From Promethearchaeia archaeon (GTDB taxonomy: Archaea > Asgardarchaeota > Lokiarchaeia > Sigyniarchaeales > SOKP01): DNA of 48,387 nt. The position numbers were made by a program, and so were the translations under genes. Where the stretch lies: assembly GCA_029856235.1 (NCBI GenBank), contig JAHQWP010000048.1, positions 1 to 48,387 on the forward strand, in the 5' to 3' direction. Below are positions 14,797-23,267 of this stretch, piece by piece. How positions within the stretch are numbered: the first letter of the stretch is position 1; each line of letters begins with the position of its first letter. The notes beneath the pieces are model-generated. The model did no database searches, was not told the origin of the DNA, and worked only from the letters and a program-made list of their open reading frames with translations.

Positions 14797-16052
14797 AACA
14801 TAAAAATATCAGTAATAAATTTTATGGTAAGCCTATTTTTGTGAACTTATTATTATTAGTCCTAAATCTACTTTTGTTTATATTCAAGCTTATTGTTTCT
14901 AGTTTAAGTGGAAGTTTAGCCCTTCAAGCAGATGCTTTTGATAATTTAACAGATGTTATTATGGTTTTTGCAGCCGTAGTTGGAATATTCTATTCAAAAA
15001 GAAAACCTAATAAAAAATTTCCATATGGCTATTACAAAATCGAAAATATAATAAGTTTAATTATTTCAATGGTCATATTTTTTACGGCTTATAACATTAT
15101 TACTACATCTTTCTCCGAAATTTTTGAACAGATTGCGGGATTTCCAAAACAGATAATAATTACTCCCATTATTTTTCTTTTTTTAATAATTTCTTTACTA
15201 GTTTCGTTCTTATCAACTTTATATTTAAAAATAATAGGAAAACAGACAAATTCACCCATAATTCAATCTCAAGCTACTGAAAAACTCTATGATAACCTAA
15301 TATCTTCTTCTGTGATAATCGGGTTTGTTGGTGCCTTATTTGGCGTAAATTATTTAGATTCATTAATCAGTTTAGTTATTGCCCTGCTTATCATTAAAGG
15401 GGGATATGATATTTTCTTAACATCTACTAAAACTTTATTAGACGCTGTAATAGATTTCGATAAACGAAATGAGCTTAATAATATAATAAAAAATTTTTCA
15501 AATGTGAAAGAAATCGAAAACCTTGAGATTCGTTCTTATGGGCGATACATTTTTCTTGAAATTGTAATTGATTTAAATAAAGAACTTCATTTACATCAAG
15601 TTGAATCATTAAAAAAAGCAATATCAGCAAAAATAAAAATAGAGTTCCCTCAAATCTTTAAAATTATAATTATTTCTCAGGCACAACCAAAAGAAATCAT
15701 AAAAATCGCTACACCTTTAACGAACGACGATGGTTTAAATTCTAATATTTCTGAGCATTTTGGAGAATCTCCTTTCTTTTCTATATTGGAAATGCAAGAA
15801 GAAAATAAACGTTTCAAGTTAATTAATTATTATATTACCCAAAATAAGTTCATAAATGAAGAGAAAAGGAAAGGAATTTTGATTTCTGAGTGGTTGCTCA
15901 AAGAAAAAGTCGACAAACTTTATTTAAAAAATGAATTAAAAAAGGGTCCAAAATTACTCTTAGAAAATGGCTTAGTTCAAATGATAGTAGGTAAATTTGA
16001 AAGTTTAAAAGAGATTGTTGAACAAGAAACACAAATTCAAACCGTTCAATAA
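14793..16052 (+). CDS. CDF cation efflux protein fused to a NifX-like domain
   Basis: A 419-residue fusion. Residues 1-215 form six membrane segments of a cation diffusion facilitator, with the first metal site in ALQADAFDNLTD (D47, D50, D54). Residues 215-300 are the usual cytoplasmic dimerisation domain (NVKEIENLEIRSYGRYIFLE). Residues from about 303 to 410 (KIATPLTNDDGLNSNISEHF, then a long helix-strand pair) resemble the NifX/NifB C-terminal family that binds iron-molybdenum cofactor precursors. CDF proteins export Zn2+, Fe2+, Mn2+ or related ions in exchange for protons; the extra domain might sense an iron or Fe-S ligand. Nothing indicates nitrogenase genes nearby. It overlaps the previous gene by ATGA. 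Confidence 0.85.
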   Translation: MKHKNISNKFYGKPIFVNLLLLVLNLLLFIFKLIVSSLSGSLALQADAFDNLTDVIMVFAAVVGIFYSKRKPNKKFPYGYYKIENIISLIISMVIFFTAYNIITTSFSEIFEQIAGFPKQIIITPIIFLFLIISLLVSFLSTLYLKIIGKQTNSPIIQSQATEKLYDNLISSSVIIGFVGALFGVNYLDSLISLVIALLIIKGGYDIFLTSTKTLLDAVIDFDKRNELNNIIKNFSNVKEIENLEIRSYGRYIFLEIVIDLNKELHLHQVESLKKAISAKIKIEFPQIFKIIIISQAQPKEIIKIATPLTNDDGLNSNISEHFGESPFFSILEMQEENKRFKLINYYITQNKFINEEKRKGILISEWLLKEKVDKLYLKNELKKGPKLLLENGLVQMIVGKFESLKEIVEQETQIQTVQ

Positions 16053-16106
16053 AAGATAATTATTTAACAATGTTTTATTAATTAATTACACATTTGATTG
16101 ATTTCA

Positions 16107-16937
16107 ATGGAACTGTCTATTAACCTGTTAAAAAAAATTGCTATTAGTGTCTATGATGTAATTCACCCTATTTTGGGCTCTAAAGTTGCTGCAGAAAAGT
16201 TTCAGAGAGGCGCAGGAGGTGATATCTCTATGCAGATAGACTTACTTGCAGAGCAGATCATTATTCGCACATTAGAAAGCGAGAAAGTAGATATTCTAAT
16301 GATTAGCGAAGAAATTGGAGAAAAATACATAGGAAATAAAAACAAAGCAATTAAAAGCCAAAATGTTCTTATCATTGATCCTATTGACGGTTCCAATAAT
16401 GCTGTACGAGGGATTCCTTATTGTTCAGTTTCAATTGCCTATGCGATAGGTAAAAGTATAAAGGATTTAAAAAAAGCTGTGGTATTAGATTTAGTCTCTA
16501 AAGACATATATTGGGCTATTAAACGAGAAGGCGCTTATTTGAACGATAACAGGATTCGCGTATCAAATCTGGGCCTTTCAGATAACTGCTTCTTTGAGCT
16601 AAATCTTCCTAAGAAAAACGCGGTTAAAAATATGGAGAGATTAAAACCAATTATTCAGCAATTCCATCGCATGAGAATTTTAGGGAGTAGTGCTTTAACA
16701 TTATGCCAAGTTGCTCGTGGGAGTATGGAAGCATTCATCAATCTAAGAGAGACCAATCGTCTTGTAGATGTAGCCGCGGGATATTTAATCCTAAAAGAGG
16801 CAGCAGGTAAGTTCTTTTCAATAAAAGGAGCTAACTTTAACCTAAAATTATCAATAAAAACAAAATTTCCATTCATTGCATGTAATTCGAATTTAGAATC
16901 GTTCTTAAAAGAAGAACTTATTAAGATGGGACATTAA
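16107..16937 (+). CDS. Inositol monophosphatase/FBPase-family phosphatase
   Basis: A 276-residue metal-dependent phosphatase. The metal-binding motifs are SEEIGE, then DPIDGSNNAVRGIPYCSVS (WDPIDGT-like) and the C-terminal RLVDVAAGYLILKEAAG (DxxAG-like). In archaea such enzymes dephosphorylate both myo-inositol-1-phosphate and fructose-1,6-bisphosphate. Inositol phosphate is needed for archaeal phosphatidylinositol-type lipids, so either role is plausible. I use the ATG at 16107 rather than a TTG three codons earlier because it is the stronger start. It converges with the URO-D-like gene, whose last 17 bases it overlaps. Confidence 0.85.
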   Translation: MELSINLLKKIAISVYDVIHPILGSKVAAEKFQRGAGGDISMQIDLLAEQIIIRTLESEKVDILMISEEIGEKYIGNKNKAIKSQNVLIIDPIDGSNNAVRGIPYCSVSIAYAIGKSIKDLKKAVVLDLVSKDIYWAIKREGAYLNDNRIRVSNLGLSDNCFFELNLPKKNAVKNMERLKPIIQQFHRMRILGSSALTLCQVARGSMEAFINLRETNRLVDVAAGYLILKEAAGKFFSIKGANFNLKLSIKTKFPFIACNSNLESFLKEELIKMGH

Positions 16938-18000
16938 TAGGATAATTTCCGTATTTTCTCTTAATATTATGCATCGCTTCAAATCTATCAAGTGTTACTG
17001 CAGGATTAATACTGTGACCAGAACTGAAAATATACCCCCCACCTGGCGCTAATTCTCGAATGAGTTTTTTAGAATATTTTTCAATCTCAGATATTTCTCC
17101 TATAGCCAACATAACTGGGCTTAGATTACCCACGAGAGTAATTTTATCACCAAATTTTTCATTTAGTTTAAATATATCATACTCTGGGTTTGCTGTAGTT
17201 GATTCAATAGGATGAATTGCATCTACTCCACAGTTTACTATGTCTTCAAAAATTTCTAAGAGATCCCCATCTGAGTGTAGGAAAATTTTGCAATCAAGCT
17301 TATGAGCTGCATTGCATATTTGTTTTAACCACGGAAATATAAGTTTTCGATATAAGCTCGGTCTCATGAATAAACCGTTCTTAAATCCATAATCATCCCA
17401 TAACAATACCATTTTAGCGTCGTTTTCCGCTAAGATTTTCACTAACTCAACAGTAAAGGTACCTCTGTCGTCGAATATCCTCTTCATTTGTTTATCGTGT
17501 CCCGTAATTCGTGAAAAGGTTTCCATTCCAAAACCCTCCCAAGCGCACTCCATAAGAGAGCCACTTGCGGGGATAGAAAAAACTGTGTCTTCCACTTCTT
17601 TTTGAGCAGTTTTTCCTGAGAGAAATTGATCAATTCGAGATTTCAAATTTGGATCTGGTTGTTCCCAGCTTTCGTAATCCTCAAACGACTTAAAATGCCC
17701 TCCGTGGTATGCTAAGATCAGAGTTTTGTCTTCAGCATATTCATATTTCATTACTCTACCATATTCATCGACAAATCCTCCTTTAAACATTTCTCGTGGA
17801 TAGTTACTCACAAAACTAAGAACTAACTCTATTCCTACTTTGCTAAAGAATTTGTAAATGTTTTTATATCCCCGACCACCGCTAAGATTTACACCATAGT
17901 GCTTTATTATCGTATTGTTTGTAAAAGCGCTTTCAAATGCGGGAACACGATCTGGTTCTATGTGGTCAATAGAGGCTAAAACCCTTTCTGGAGCGTTCAT
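16921..18000 (-). CDS. Uroporphyrinogen decarboxylase-like (methyltransferase) protein
   Basis: A 359-residue protein of the URO-D/MtaA-type TIM barrel family, which begins MNAPERVLASIDHIEPDRVP as expected. The C-terminal part carries FLHSDGDLLEIFEDIVNCGV and IHPIES. The canonical methylcobamide methyltransferases bind zinc with His-x-Cys-Gly and a later Cys; here the position reads HSDGD, so a zinc site of that type is not evident. It may be a corrinoid-related decarboxylase or methyltransferase of unknown substrate. No corrinoid protein or reactivase gene is within the window. True haem-pathway URO-D is less likely given the surroundings. Confidence 0.7.
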   Translation of the reverse strand: MNAPERVLASIDHIEPDRVPAFESAFTNNTIIKHYGVNLSGGRGYKNIYKFFSKVGIELVLSFVSNYPREMFKGGFVDEYGRVMKYEYAEDKTLILAYHGGHFKSFEDYESWEQPDPNLKSRIDQFLSGKTAQKEVEDTVFSIPASGSLMECAWEGFGMETFSRITGHDKQMKRIFDDRGTFTVELVKILAENDAKMVLLWDDYGFKNGLFMRPSLYRKLIFPWLKQICNAAHKLDCKIFLHSDGDLLEIFEDIVNCGVDAIHPIESTTANPEYDIFKLNEKFGDKITLVGNLSPVMLAIGEISEIEKYSKKLIRELAPGGGYIFSSGHSINPAVTLDRFEAMHNIKRKYGNYPINVPS

Positions 18001-18054
18001 TAAATCTCAAGTAGATAATCTTTTATTAAAATCCTTAATTAATTTAAGAAGGTC

Positions 18055-18069
18055 TTTAAAATATAAAAG
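18055..18069 (+). promoter_or_regulatory. TATA box of the DNA glycosylase gene
   Basis: The sequence TTTAAAATATAAAAG lies 47-61 bases before the ATG at 18116. A start about 25 bases downstream would give a leader of some 20-25 nt. It supports the use of the ATG at 18116 instead of longer upstream starts. Confidence 0.45.
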
Positions 18070-18115
18070 CTTAATTTTACAAAAATGTAGAGCTGATTCC
18101 GATTTGAGCGAGCTT

Positions 18116-18703
18116 ATGCAACTGACTACAGACTTCTTTTCAAGAGATACAGTCGAAGTAGGTAAAGATCTTTTAGGTAGATATCTAATTAAAAAAACAG
18201 AGAAAGGGGATATAATAGGAAAAATAGTGGAAGTCGAAGCGTATTTAGGTCCAAACGATAAAGCCTGCCACGCATACAATTACAAAAAAACCGAAAAAAC
18301 AAAAGTTATGTATATGAAACCGGGTACTTTCTACATTTATTACATTTATGGGATGTATTTCTGTCTTAATGTAACTACTGAAAAAGAAGGGATACCATGT
18401 GCTATTTTCATAAGAAAATTGTTTCCAATTGAGGGAATAGAGTTAATGAAAGAAAACAGAAAGGTAAAAATCGGAAAAAATTATAAGAATTTGGTTGATG
18501 GACCCAGCAAGTTGTGCATGGCATTGAATATAACAAAAGAAGAATATAATGGTAAAGATTCTTGCGCTGAAACTTCAAAACTCCATTTTACTCAAGGGAT
18601 GATAATCGAAGATAAAAAAATTTCGTTAAGTAAAAGAATTGGAATAAACTACGCAGAAGAAGATAAAGATCGCCTATTACGTTTTACTTTGGAAGAAGAA
18701 TGA
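18116..18703 (+). CDS. 3-methyladenine DNA glycosylase (AAG family)
   Basis: A 195-residue enzyme of the AAG/MPG family, which removes alkylated or deaminated purines such as 3-methyladenine and hypoxanthine from DNA. The start is typical (FFSRDTVEVGKDLLGRYL). The catalytic Glu is in KIVEVEAYLGPNDKACHAYN, and the conserved substrate loop is KPGTFYIYYIYGMYFCLNVT. These match human AAG closely. A longer reading frame extends upstream to 17915, but those residues are unlike the family and would overlap the URO-D-like gene start; the TATA box at 18055 also supports the ATG at 18116. It converges with the SRP RNA gene. Confidence 0.93.
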   Translation: MQLTTDFFSRDTVEVGKDLLGRYLIKKTEKGDIIGKIVEVEAYLGPNDKACHAYNYKKTEKTKVMYMKPGTFYIYYIYGMYFCLNVTTEKEGIPCAIFIRKLFPIEGIELMKENRKVKIGKNYKNLVDGPSKLCMALNITKEEYNGKDSCAETSKLHFTQGMIIEDKKISLSKRIGINYAEEDKDRLLRFTLEEE

Positions 18704-18704
18704 T

Positions 18705-18710
18705 AAAAAA
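18705..18710 (-). terminator. T-run at the 3' end of SRP RNA
   Basis: On the minus strand a run of six T residues follows directly after the helix 1 strand of the SRP RNA, a normal archaeal termination signal. It partly covers the bases just after the stop of the DNA glycosylase gene, with which the RNA gene converges. Confidence 0.55.
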
Positions 18711-19010
18711 CCTAAATCTCGATTCCAATCCAAATACTATGGCCTGATAATATGCCCCTCCACGACCTTACCATAAAGCGTGAACGCCTAAACTTACGAT
18801 TGCTCCATCCCTGGCCTGATCGAGTTTGTTATTACGAGTTTATATCTTTCCTACGAAAGAGCCTACTCTGGTACCCACCATTATGGGGATCGCTTCGACG
18901 GGACATAAAATTGGATAATATTCCTCATGAAACCTGAATCTAGGCAATTTGCGCTAGAGACCATTTTGCGCTTCATCCAGTATAGGATTGCAGAACGGGC
19001 CTAAGGTTCC
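18711..19010 (-). ncRNA. ffs: Signal recognition particle (SRP) RNA
   Basis: About 300 nt on the minus strand, the normal size for archaeal 7S RNA, which scaffolds SRP19 and SRP54 and targets nascent membrane proteins. Helix 8 is clear at 18790-18827: AAACU/AGUUU and CGAU/AUCG stems, then the symmetric loop with CAGG on one side and AGCA on the other, and the tetraloop GGGA, which is the SRP54 site. Helix 6 at 18845-18860 is UCUUUC-GUAG-GAAAGA, with the GNAR tetraloop bound by SRP19. The 5' strand CAAUCC...AUACU pairs with AGUAU...GGAUUG at the 3' end (helix 1). The exact ends are set from the promoter and T-run and may be off by several bases. Confidence 0.93.
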
Positions 19011-19030
19011 AAGAAAAAAAATGAATGGAG

Positions 19031-19039
19031 TTTTAAAAA
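19031..19039 (-). promoter_or_regulatory. TATA box of SRP RNA
   Basis: Minus-strand TTTTTAAAA lies 21-29 bases upstream of the inferred 5' end of SRP RNA at about 19010, the normal TATA-to-start distance in archaea. Confidence 0.5.
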
Positions 19040-19080
19040 CTTATTGAAGTAAAGGAATAAGAAGGATTAAGTTTATAGGA

Positions 19081-19239
19081 TTAATCTAACGTCAATTCTT
19101 TATTGAGTTTTCGCCGCAATATCGATAAAAATTCTTCAGTGTCTGGAAAGACATAAGTTATGTTGTCTCCATCGTCCTCAATCGTAACTTCTTTGAAAAA
19201 CTTACCTTCTACTTTCACTTTCATATCATTTAATATCAT
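19081..19239 (-). CDS. Small 52-residue protein
   Basis: A short reading frame of 52 codons plus stop (start MILNDMKVKVEGKFFKEVTI, end RRKLNKELTLD). It has two beta strands followed by a helix and is acidic in the middle (EDDGDN). A second Met at residue 6 (19222-19224) gives a 47-residue alternative. It lies just upstream of the SRP RNA on the same strand. I do not recognise it; its amphipathic order and codon use look like a real small protein. Confidence 0.45.
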   Translation of the reverse strand: MILNDMKVKVEGKFFKEVTIEDDGDNITYVFPDTEEFLSILRRKLNKELTLD

Positions 19240-19383
19240 ACCAAAAGAATATCAAACTGGTTTCAAAAAACCTCATAACATGGAAGTATTATTAAGTTAA
19301 ACTTTATGTAAAACCAAAAATATGATAGAATATTATTTGCTTTTCAAAAAATAATAAAATTGAAAAACACTTAAGAGATTACT

Positions 19384-20487
19384 ATGTCTGAAAATACAAT
19401 ATATATTGAAGCGGAAACGCTCGAAAGCTTCATGCGAGACGTTTTTATAGGACTTGGGGTGCCTAAAGACGACGCCCACATTATAGCTGAAGTACTAATT
19501 GCATCTGATATTAGAGGAATTGACACCCATGGAATCCAACGCTGTAAAATGTACTTCGATCGCATAAAAGCGGGTATGTATGAGGTTAATACAAAAATCG
19601 ATGTAATTAAGGATGGTCCAACGACAGCCCTTTGGGACGGAAACTGCGGAATGGGCCATGTAATTGCTTATAAGGCTATGAAGACAGCTATTGAAAAAGC
19701 AAAAAAGTACGGACTGGGTTCTGTAGCAGTGAGAAATTCAACACATTTTGGCATAGCTGGCTTTTATTCACTCATGGCAATAAAAGAAGGAATGATAGGT
19801 TTAGCAGTAACTAACGCTCGACCTTCTATGCCACCTACATTTGGAGTCGAACCAATGTTAGGTACAAATCCTTTAACCGCGGGTGCACCTACAGACGAAG
19901 ATTTCCCCTTCTTAATCGATTGTGCAACAACAATTGTTCAAAGGGGAAAAGTGGAATTATATAATAGGATCAACAAACCTTTACCTGATGGAGTTGTAAT
20001 AACGGACGAGGGAAAGACGGAGACTGACCCCGCCGTAATTTTAGAAGGTATGGGTAAAGGAAAAGCTGCGTTATTACCTTTAGGAGGGAAAGGAGAAGGA
20101 ACCTCTGGTTATAAAGGCTATGGATACGCCACCCTTGTTGAAATATTATCTGCTGCGCTTCAAGATGGAATATTCCTTAAAGATACTATTGGAATTGTTG
20201 AGGATGGTCAGAAACGCTTAAAAGTAGGTCATTTCTTCTTAGCTATAAATATTGAAAGCTTTCTACCTCTTGGGAATTTTAAAAAAACGGCAGGAGACAT
20301 TATGAGAGGCCTTCGAAATTCAAAGAAGGAACCTGGTGAAAATCGTATTTATACAGCGGGAGAAAAGGAATATGAAGCGGAAATAGACCGAAAGAAAAAC
20401 GGAATAGCTCTTAATCAAAGTTTACAAGCCGATATTAAAATTATGAAAGAAGAACTGGGCTTAGATGACTATAAATTTCCTTTTTAA
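19384..20487 (+). CDS. Malate/lactate dehydrogenase (Ldh2 family)
   Basis: A 367-residue member of the Ldh2/malate dehydrogenase-like family, which uses NAD(P)H to reduce 2-oxo acids (malate, lactate, sulfolactate, ureidoglycolate). The catalytic His is H121 in NSTHFGIAGFYS. The conserved GTNPLTAGAPTDEDFPFLID, TDPAVILEG and LGGKGEGTSGYKGYG stretches follow in the expected order. The length is normal. The sequence does not settle which oxo acid is used. The gene stands alone and converges with the CDF gene, whose stop lies two bases after its own. Confidence 0.9.
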   Translation: MSENTIYIEAETLESFMRDVFIGLGVPKDDAHIIAEVLIASDIRGIDTHGIQRCKMYFDRIKAGMYEVNTKIDVIKDGPTTALWDGNCGMGHVIAYKAMKTAIEKAKKYGLGSVAVRNSTHFGIAGFYSLMAIKEGMIGLAVTNARPSMPPTFGVEPMLGTNPLTAGAPTDEDFPFLIDCATTIVQRGKVELYNRINKPLPDGVVITDEGKTETDPAVILEGMGKGKAALLPLGGKGEGTSGYKGYGYATLVEILSAALQDGIFLKDTIGIVEDGQKRLKVGHFFLAINIESFLPLGNFKKTAGDIMRGLRNSKKEPGENRIYTAGEKEYEAEIDRKKNGIALNQSLQADIKIMKEELGLDDYKFPF

Positions 20488-20489
20488 TT

Positions 20490-21941
20490 TTAAAATATAA
20501 TTCCCTCAGTTCGTCCTTCTAGGGGTTCAGAATGAAGAATTATCTCCGTTAAATTTTCAATATTTAGAGTATTTTTTATTTGTTGCTCCACTTCTGTTAT
20601 CAAAGTATGAACTCGCGTTATATTAAGATCCCCGTTAAAAAAAACATGGAGTTCGAGAACACAAAAATCAAGGGCAGCCCAAAATTCCAGACCATGATAT
20701 ACTTTAACCTCTGGAATTGATTTTAATAGACTTTCTAACGAAGCTTGAATTTCTTTCTTCTTTTCAGGTTCAATCGGTGTGCAAACTAGATGTTCCGTTA
20801 AAGATCTTTTCAGCATGGTTTGGGATTCTATGTGAGTAATAATTCGCGAGATAAATGGAACCTGCTCTTGTAACTGTCTTTCAAACAAACTGCTTAATTC
20901 GTGAGCCTCTTCTAACGATAAACTATCATCAACAATAATAGCTAATGATAAGAAGTAATCGTTTTCAATTCTAAACACATTCAAATCTTTAAAATCTGAT
21001 ATCTCTTTAAACTCACTTTTCATAGTATAAAGCAAATTGATTATCTTTTCTCCGAGCGAAGATTCTCCACTTAAAGGATTCATTTCGACTACTGTTTCAA
21101 CATTGTAAGACGGAAAAAATTTCTTGTTTAAAGATCTTATGCTTTTTGTAATTTCATTCGCATGTACTATAGATATGTGATCCTCAACAGATAGTCGAAT
21201 TTCTAAAAATAGCGTATTACCACTAAATCTAACTTTTAATTCTTCAACATCGTTTACATGATCAAGATTCAACACGTTTAGCTTTATTTCCTCTATAATA
21301 AGGGCGTTTACGGGGTTCACATCAATTAAATCTTTAATTCCTTCTTTAGAAAGAATGATTGAGGTTATAATTATCAATATAGAAAGAGCAATACTAAAAT
21401 AGGGATCTAAAAATTGAATATTAAAAAATAAGGCGATAACAAAACTAATTATAACGATGAGCGCTCGAAGAGAATCTTGGAATAAATTTAATCCTTGAAT
21501 TTTAAGAGATAAGCTATTTTGCTTCCTTCCTTGCCATATTAGCACTCTAGAAAATGTTAAATTAATGAAAAATGATATTATTAATATAAAGAATCCCACA
21601 TCTGGATTAATTATTGTAATTGAACTGGTTAATATGGTTTGAGTTGCTATAATAATAAGAACGCTATAAATATTGATTAAAATAATCCCTTGGACTAATC
21701 CTCCTAAAGAGTCAATTTTGGAATGCCCGTACATATGTTCGAAATCTGGGGGTTTTAGACTAATATGTATTGAATATATCGTGAGAGAAATAAAGAAAAT
21801 ATCCGTCAATGTATCAACTGTCTCGGATAAAAAACTTAAACTACCGGTGATTATTACACCTGCTAACTTCAAGCTGGATTGAATAAGGATTATAAATAAC
21901 GCTATAAATCCATATTTAATTTTAATATCCATGATCTTCAT
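20490..21941 (-). CDS. CDF cation transporter with three cytoplasmic domains
   Basis: A 483-residue cation diffusion facilitator. Residues 1-205 form the membrane part, with the metal site in LSETVDTLTDIFF and the conserved YGHSKIDSLGGL. Instead of one C-terminal domain it has three successive ferredoxin-like repeats: about 215-290 (NDVEELKVRFSGNTLFLEIR), 300-375 (LNVFRIENDYFLSLAI) and 395-475 (FWAALDFCVLELHVFF). Each has a helix with the spacing of the CDF dimerisation domain (ISIVHANEITKSI; LSLEEAHELSSLF; LNITRVHTLITEV). The last two copies have lost several of the usual acidic residues. CDF proteins export Zn2+, Mn2+, Fe2+ or related ions. Substrate not assignable. Confidence 0.85.
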   Translation of the reverse strand: MKIMDIKIKYGFIALFIILIQSSLKLAGVIITGSLSFLSETVDTLTDIFFISLTIYSIHISLKPPDFEHMYGHSKIDSLGGLVQGIILINIYSVLIIIATQTILTSSITIINPDVGFFILIISFFINLTFSRVLIWQGRKQNSLSLKIQGLNLFQDSLRALIVIISFVIALFFNIQFLDPYFSIALSILIIITSIILSKEGIKDLIDVNPVNALIIEEIKLNVLNLDHVNDVEELKVRFSGNTLFLEIRLSVEDHISIVHANEITKSIRSLNKKFFPSYNVETVVEMNPLSGESSLGEKIINLLYTMKSEFKEISDFKDLNVFRIENDYFLSLAIIVDDSLSLEEAHELSSLFERQLQEQVPFISRIITHIESQTMLKRSLTEHLVCTPIEPEKKKEIQASLESLLKSIPEVKVYHGLEFWAALDFCVLELHVFFNGDLNITRVHTLITEVEQQIKNTLNIENLTEIILHSEPLEGRTEGIIF

Positions 21942-22037
21942 AGAATTTCTTTATTATTTAATAAACAACTTAAAGCAATAATGAGAATTAAATATTTGGC
22001 AATAAAAAGATAATAAAAATAAAAATTTAACAATTGT

Positions 22038-23267
22038 TTAGAGGTCTCGGGGAACGATAATTTCGAGATCAGTAATTGGATACGATGCACATGGATGGAA
22101 ATAGTTAAATCTTTTGTCTCCACTCTTTCTCCAATCGGAAACTGGGTTTACATATACTTTACCATCTATTAAAAGAGATCGACAGAATCCACATTCACCA
22201 GAACGACATTTTGAAGGTGGGGTTAAATTTGCTCTTTCTAAAGCTACTAAAACAGATTCAGTTGCTATTGCTGGAATCTCTTTGGACATATCCCCAATAT
22301 GAACTTTAATCTTATATATTTTTTCAGCAACCTCTTTAGGGAATCCGGGGTGAGTTAAAATATCCTTCACTTCACCAAAAGCTTCTCTACGAATTCGTTT
22401 AACAGGTAAGTTTAACTTTTTAAGTTCTTCTTCGACGAAATTATACATGATTTGTGGTCCGCATATGAAAAAAGTACTTGAATTTGCATCACAGTATTTT
22501 TCAATTATTTCTTTGGTTATAAAACCCTTCTCGCATCCTTCCAATGAAATAGCATCGCAACTTAAAACATGAACAATCTTAATTTTAGAGGGGTTACTCT
22601 TTTCCATTTCTTTAAACTCATGGTAATAAATAATATCATCTTCCTCAGAACTTCCATACATTAATGTTAATTTTGCATCAAGTTTTCCATCAATTATTGC
22701 TTTAGCCATCGATCGGAATGGTGTGATTCCTGATCCTCCAGCGATTCCAACAATTTGTTTTAAATCCCGAAGAGGTTCATAAAAGAAGTATCCTTCCGGT
22801 CCAGAACTTTCAATCTTAGTTCCTTTTTTCCAGTTATCCCAGATAAATTCGGTTAAAAACCCTTGGTCCTCTTTCCTAACTGTAATTTCATAGTAGCCCT
22901 TTAAGGCTTCTGAAGGAGCTGATGATATTGAATAAGGTCTTGTAATCAATACACCATTTACTTGAACTTTCAAGCTTAAATATTGACCAGCTCTAAAATA
23001 AGCTACTTCTTTTGTTTTTGAATCGGGATCAGGTATGAGTTTAAATGTTTTAGTAGATTTTGTTTCATCCTTGATTTCACTGATAACTAAGTATTGTCTA
23101 ATTGGATGAAGTCGCACTGCGAGTTCGTTCATCGGATCTTTTGTTATCGGTTCACTTGATGCCCTTTCAAACCGCTTTTTACGGTTTGGTACTAATTTGG
23201 TAAACGCAAATAAATCTCTCGAATTGCTTTTAACAGTAATATCAAATTTGTTTTTTTCTTCGCTCAT
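22038..23267 (-). CDS. Flavin/2Fe-2S oxidoreductase (ferredoxin reductase family)
   Basis: A 409-residue electron-transfer protein. A 60-residue N-terminal extension precedes the FAD domain (RPYSISSAP), the NAD(P) domain (GGSGITPFRSMAKAI) and a plant-type 2Fe-2S domain near the end (KCRSGECGFCRSLLIDG, then a further Cys in HPCAS). This order matches oxygenase-type reductases (CDP-6-deoxy-glucose reductase, Hmp-like and others). It would take electrons from NAD(P)H via FAD to the cluster. Its ATG overlaps the TGA of the CrtI-like gene by four bases (ATGA), so it is probably the electron partner of that flavoprotein. Confidence 0.88.
   Translation of the reverse strand: MSEEKNKFDITVKSNSRDLFAFTKLVPNRKKRFERASSEPITKDPMNELAVRLHPIRQYLVISEIKDETKSTKTFKLIPDPDSKTKEVAYFRAGQYLSLKVQVNGVLITRPYSISSAPSEALKGYYEITVRKEDQGFLTEFIWDNWKKGTKIESSGPEGYFFYEPLRDLKQIVGIAGGSGITPFRSMAKAIIDGKLDAKLTLMYGSSEEDDIIYYHEFKEMEKSNPSKIKIVHVLSCDAISLEGCEKGFITKEIIEKYCDANSSTFFICGPQIMYNFVEEELKKLNLPVKRIRREAFGEVKDILTHPGFPKEVAEKIYKIKVHIGDMSKEIPAIATESVLVALERANLTPPSKCRSGECGFCRSLLIDGKVYVNPVSDWRKSGDKRFNYFHPCASYPITDLEIIVPRDL

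Noticed and set aside
17915-18115. A longer N-terminus for the DNA glycosylase
   Set aside because: These residues are unlike the AAG family, overlap the URO-D-like gene on the other strand, and lie upstream of the TATA box at 18055.
18752-18937. A 61-codon plus-strand frame between the glycosylase gene and the small minus-strand gene
   Set aside because: It lies wholly inside the SRP RNA gene on the other strand; its codons follow the RNA helices and not a protein.
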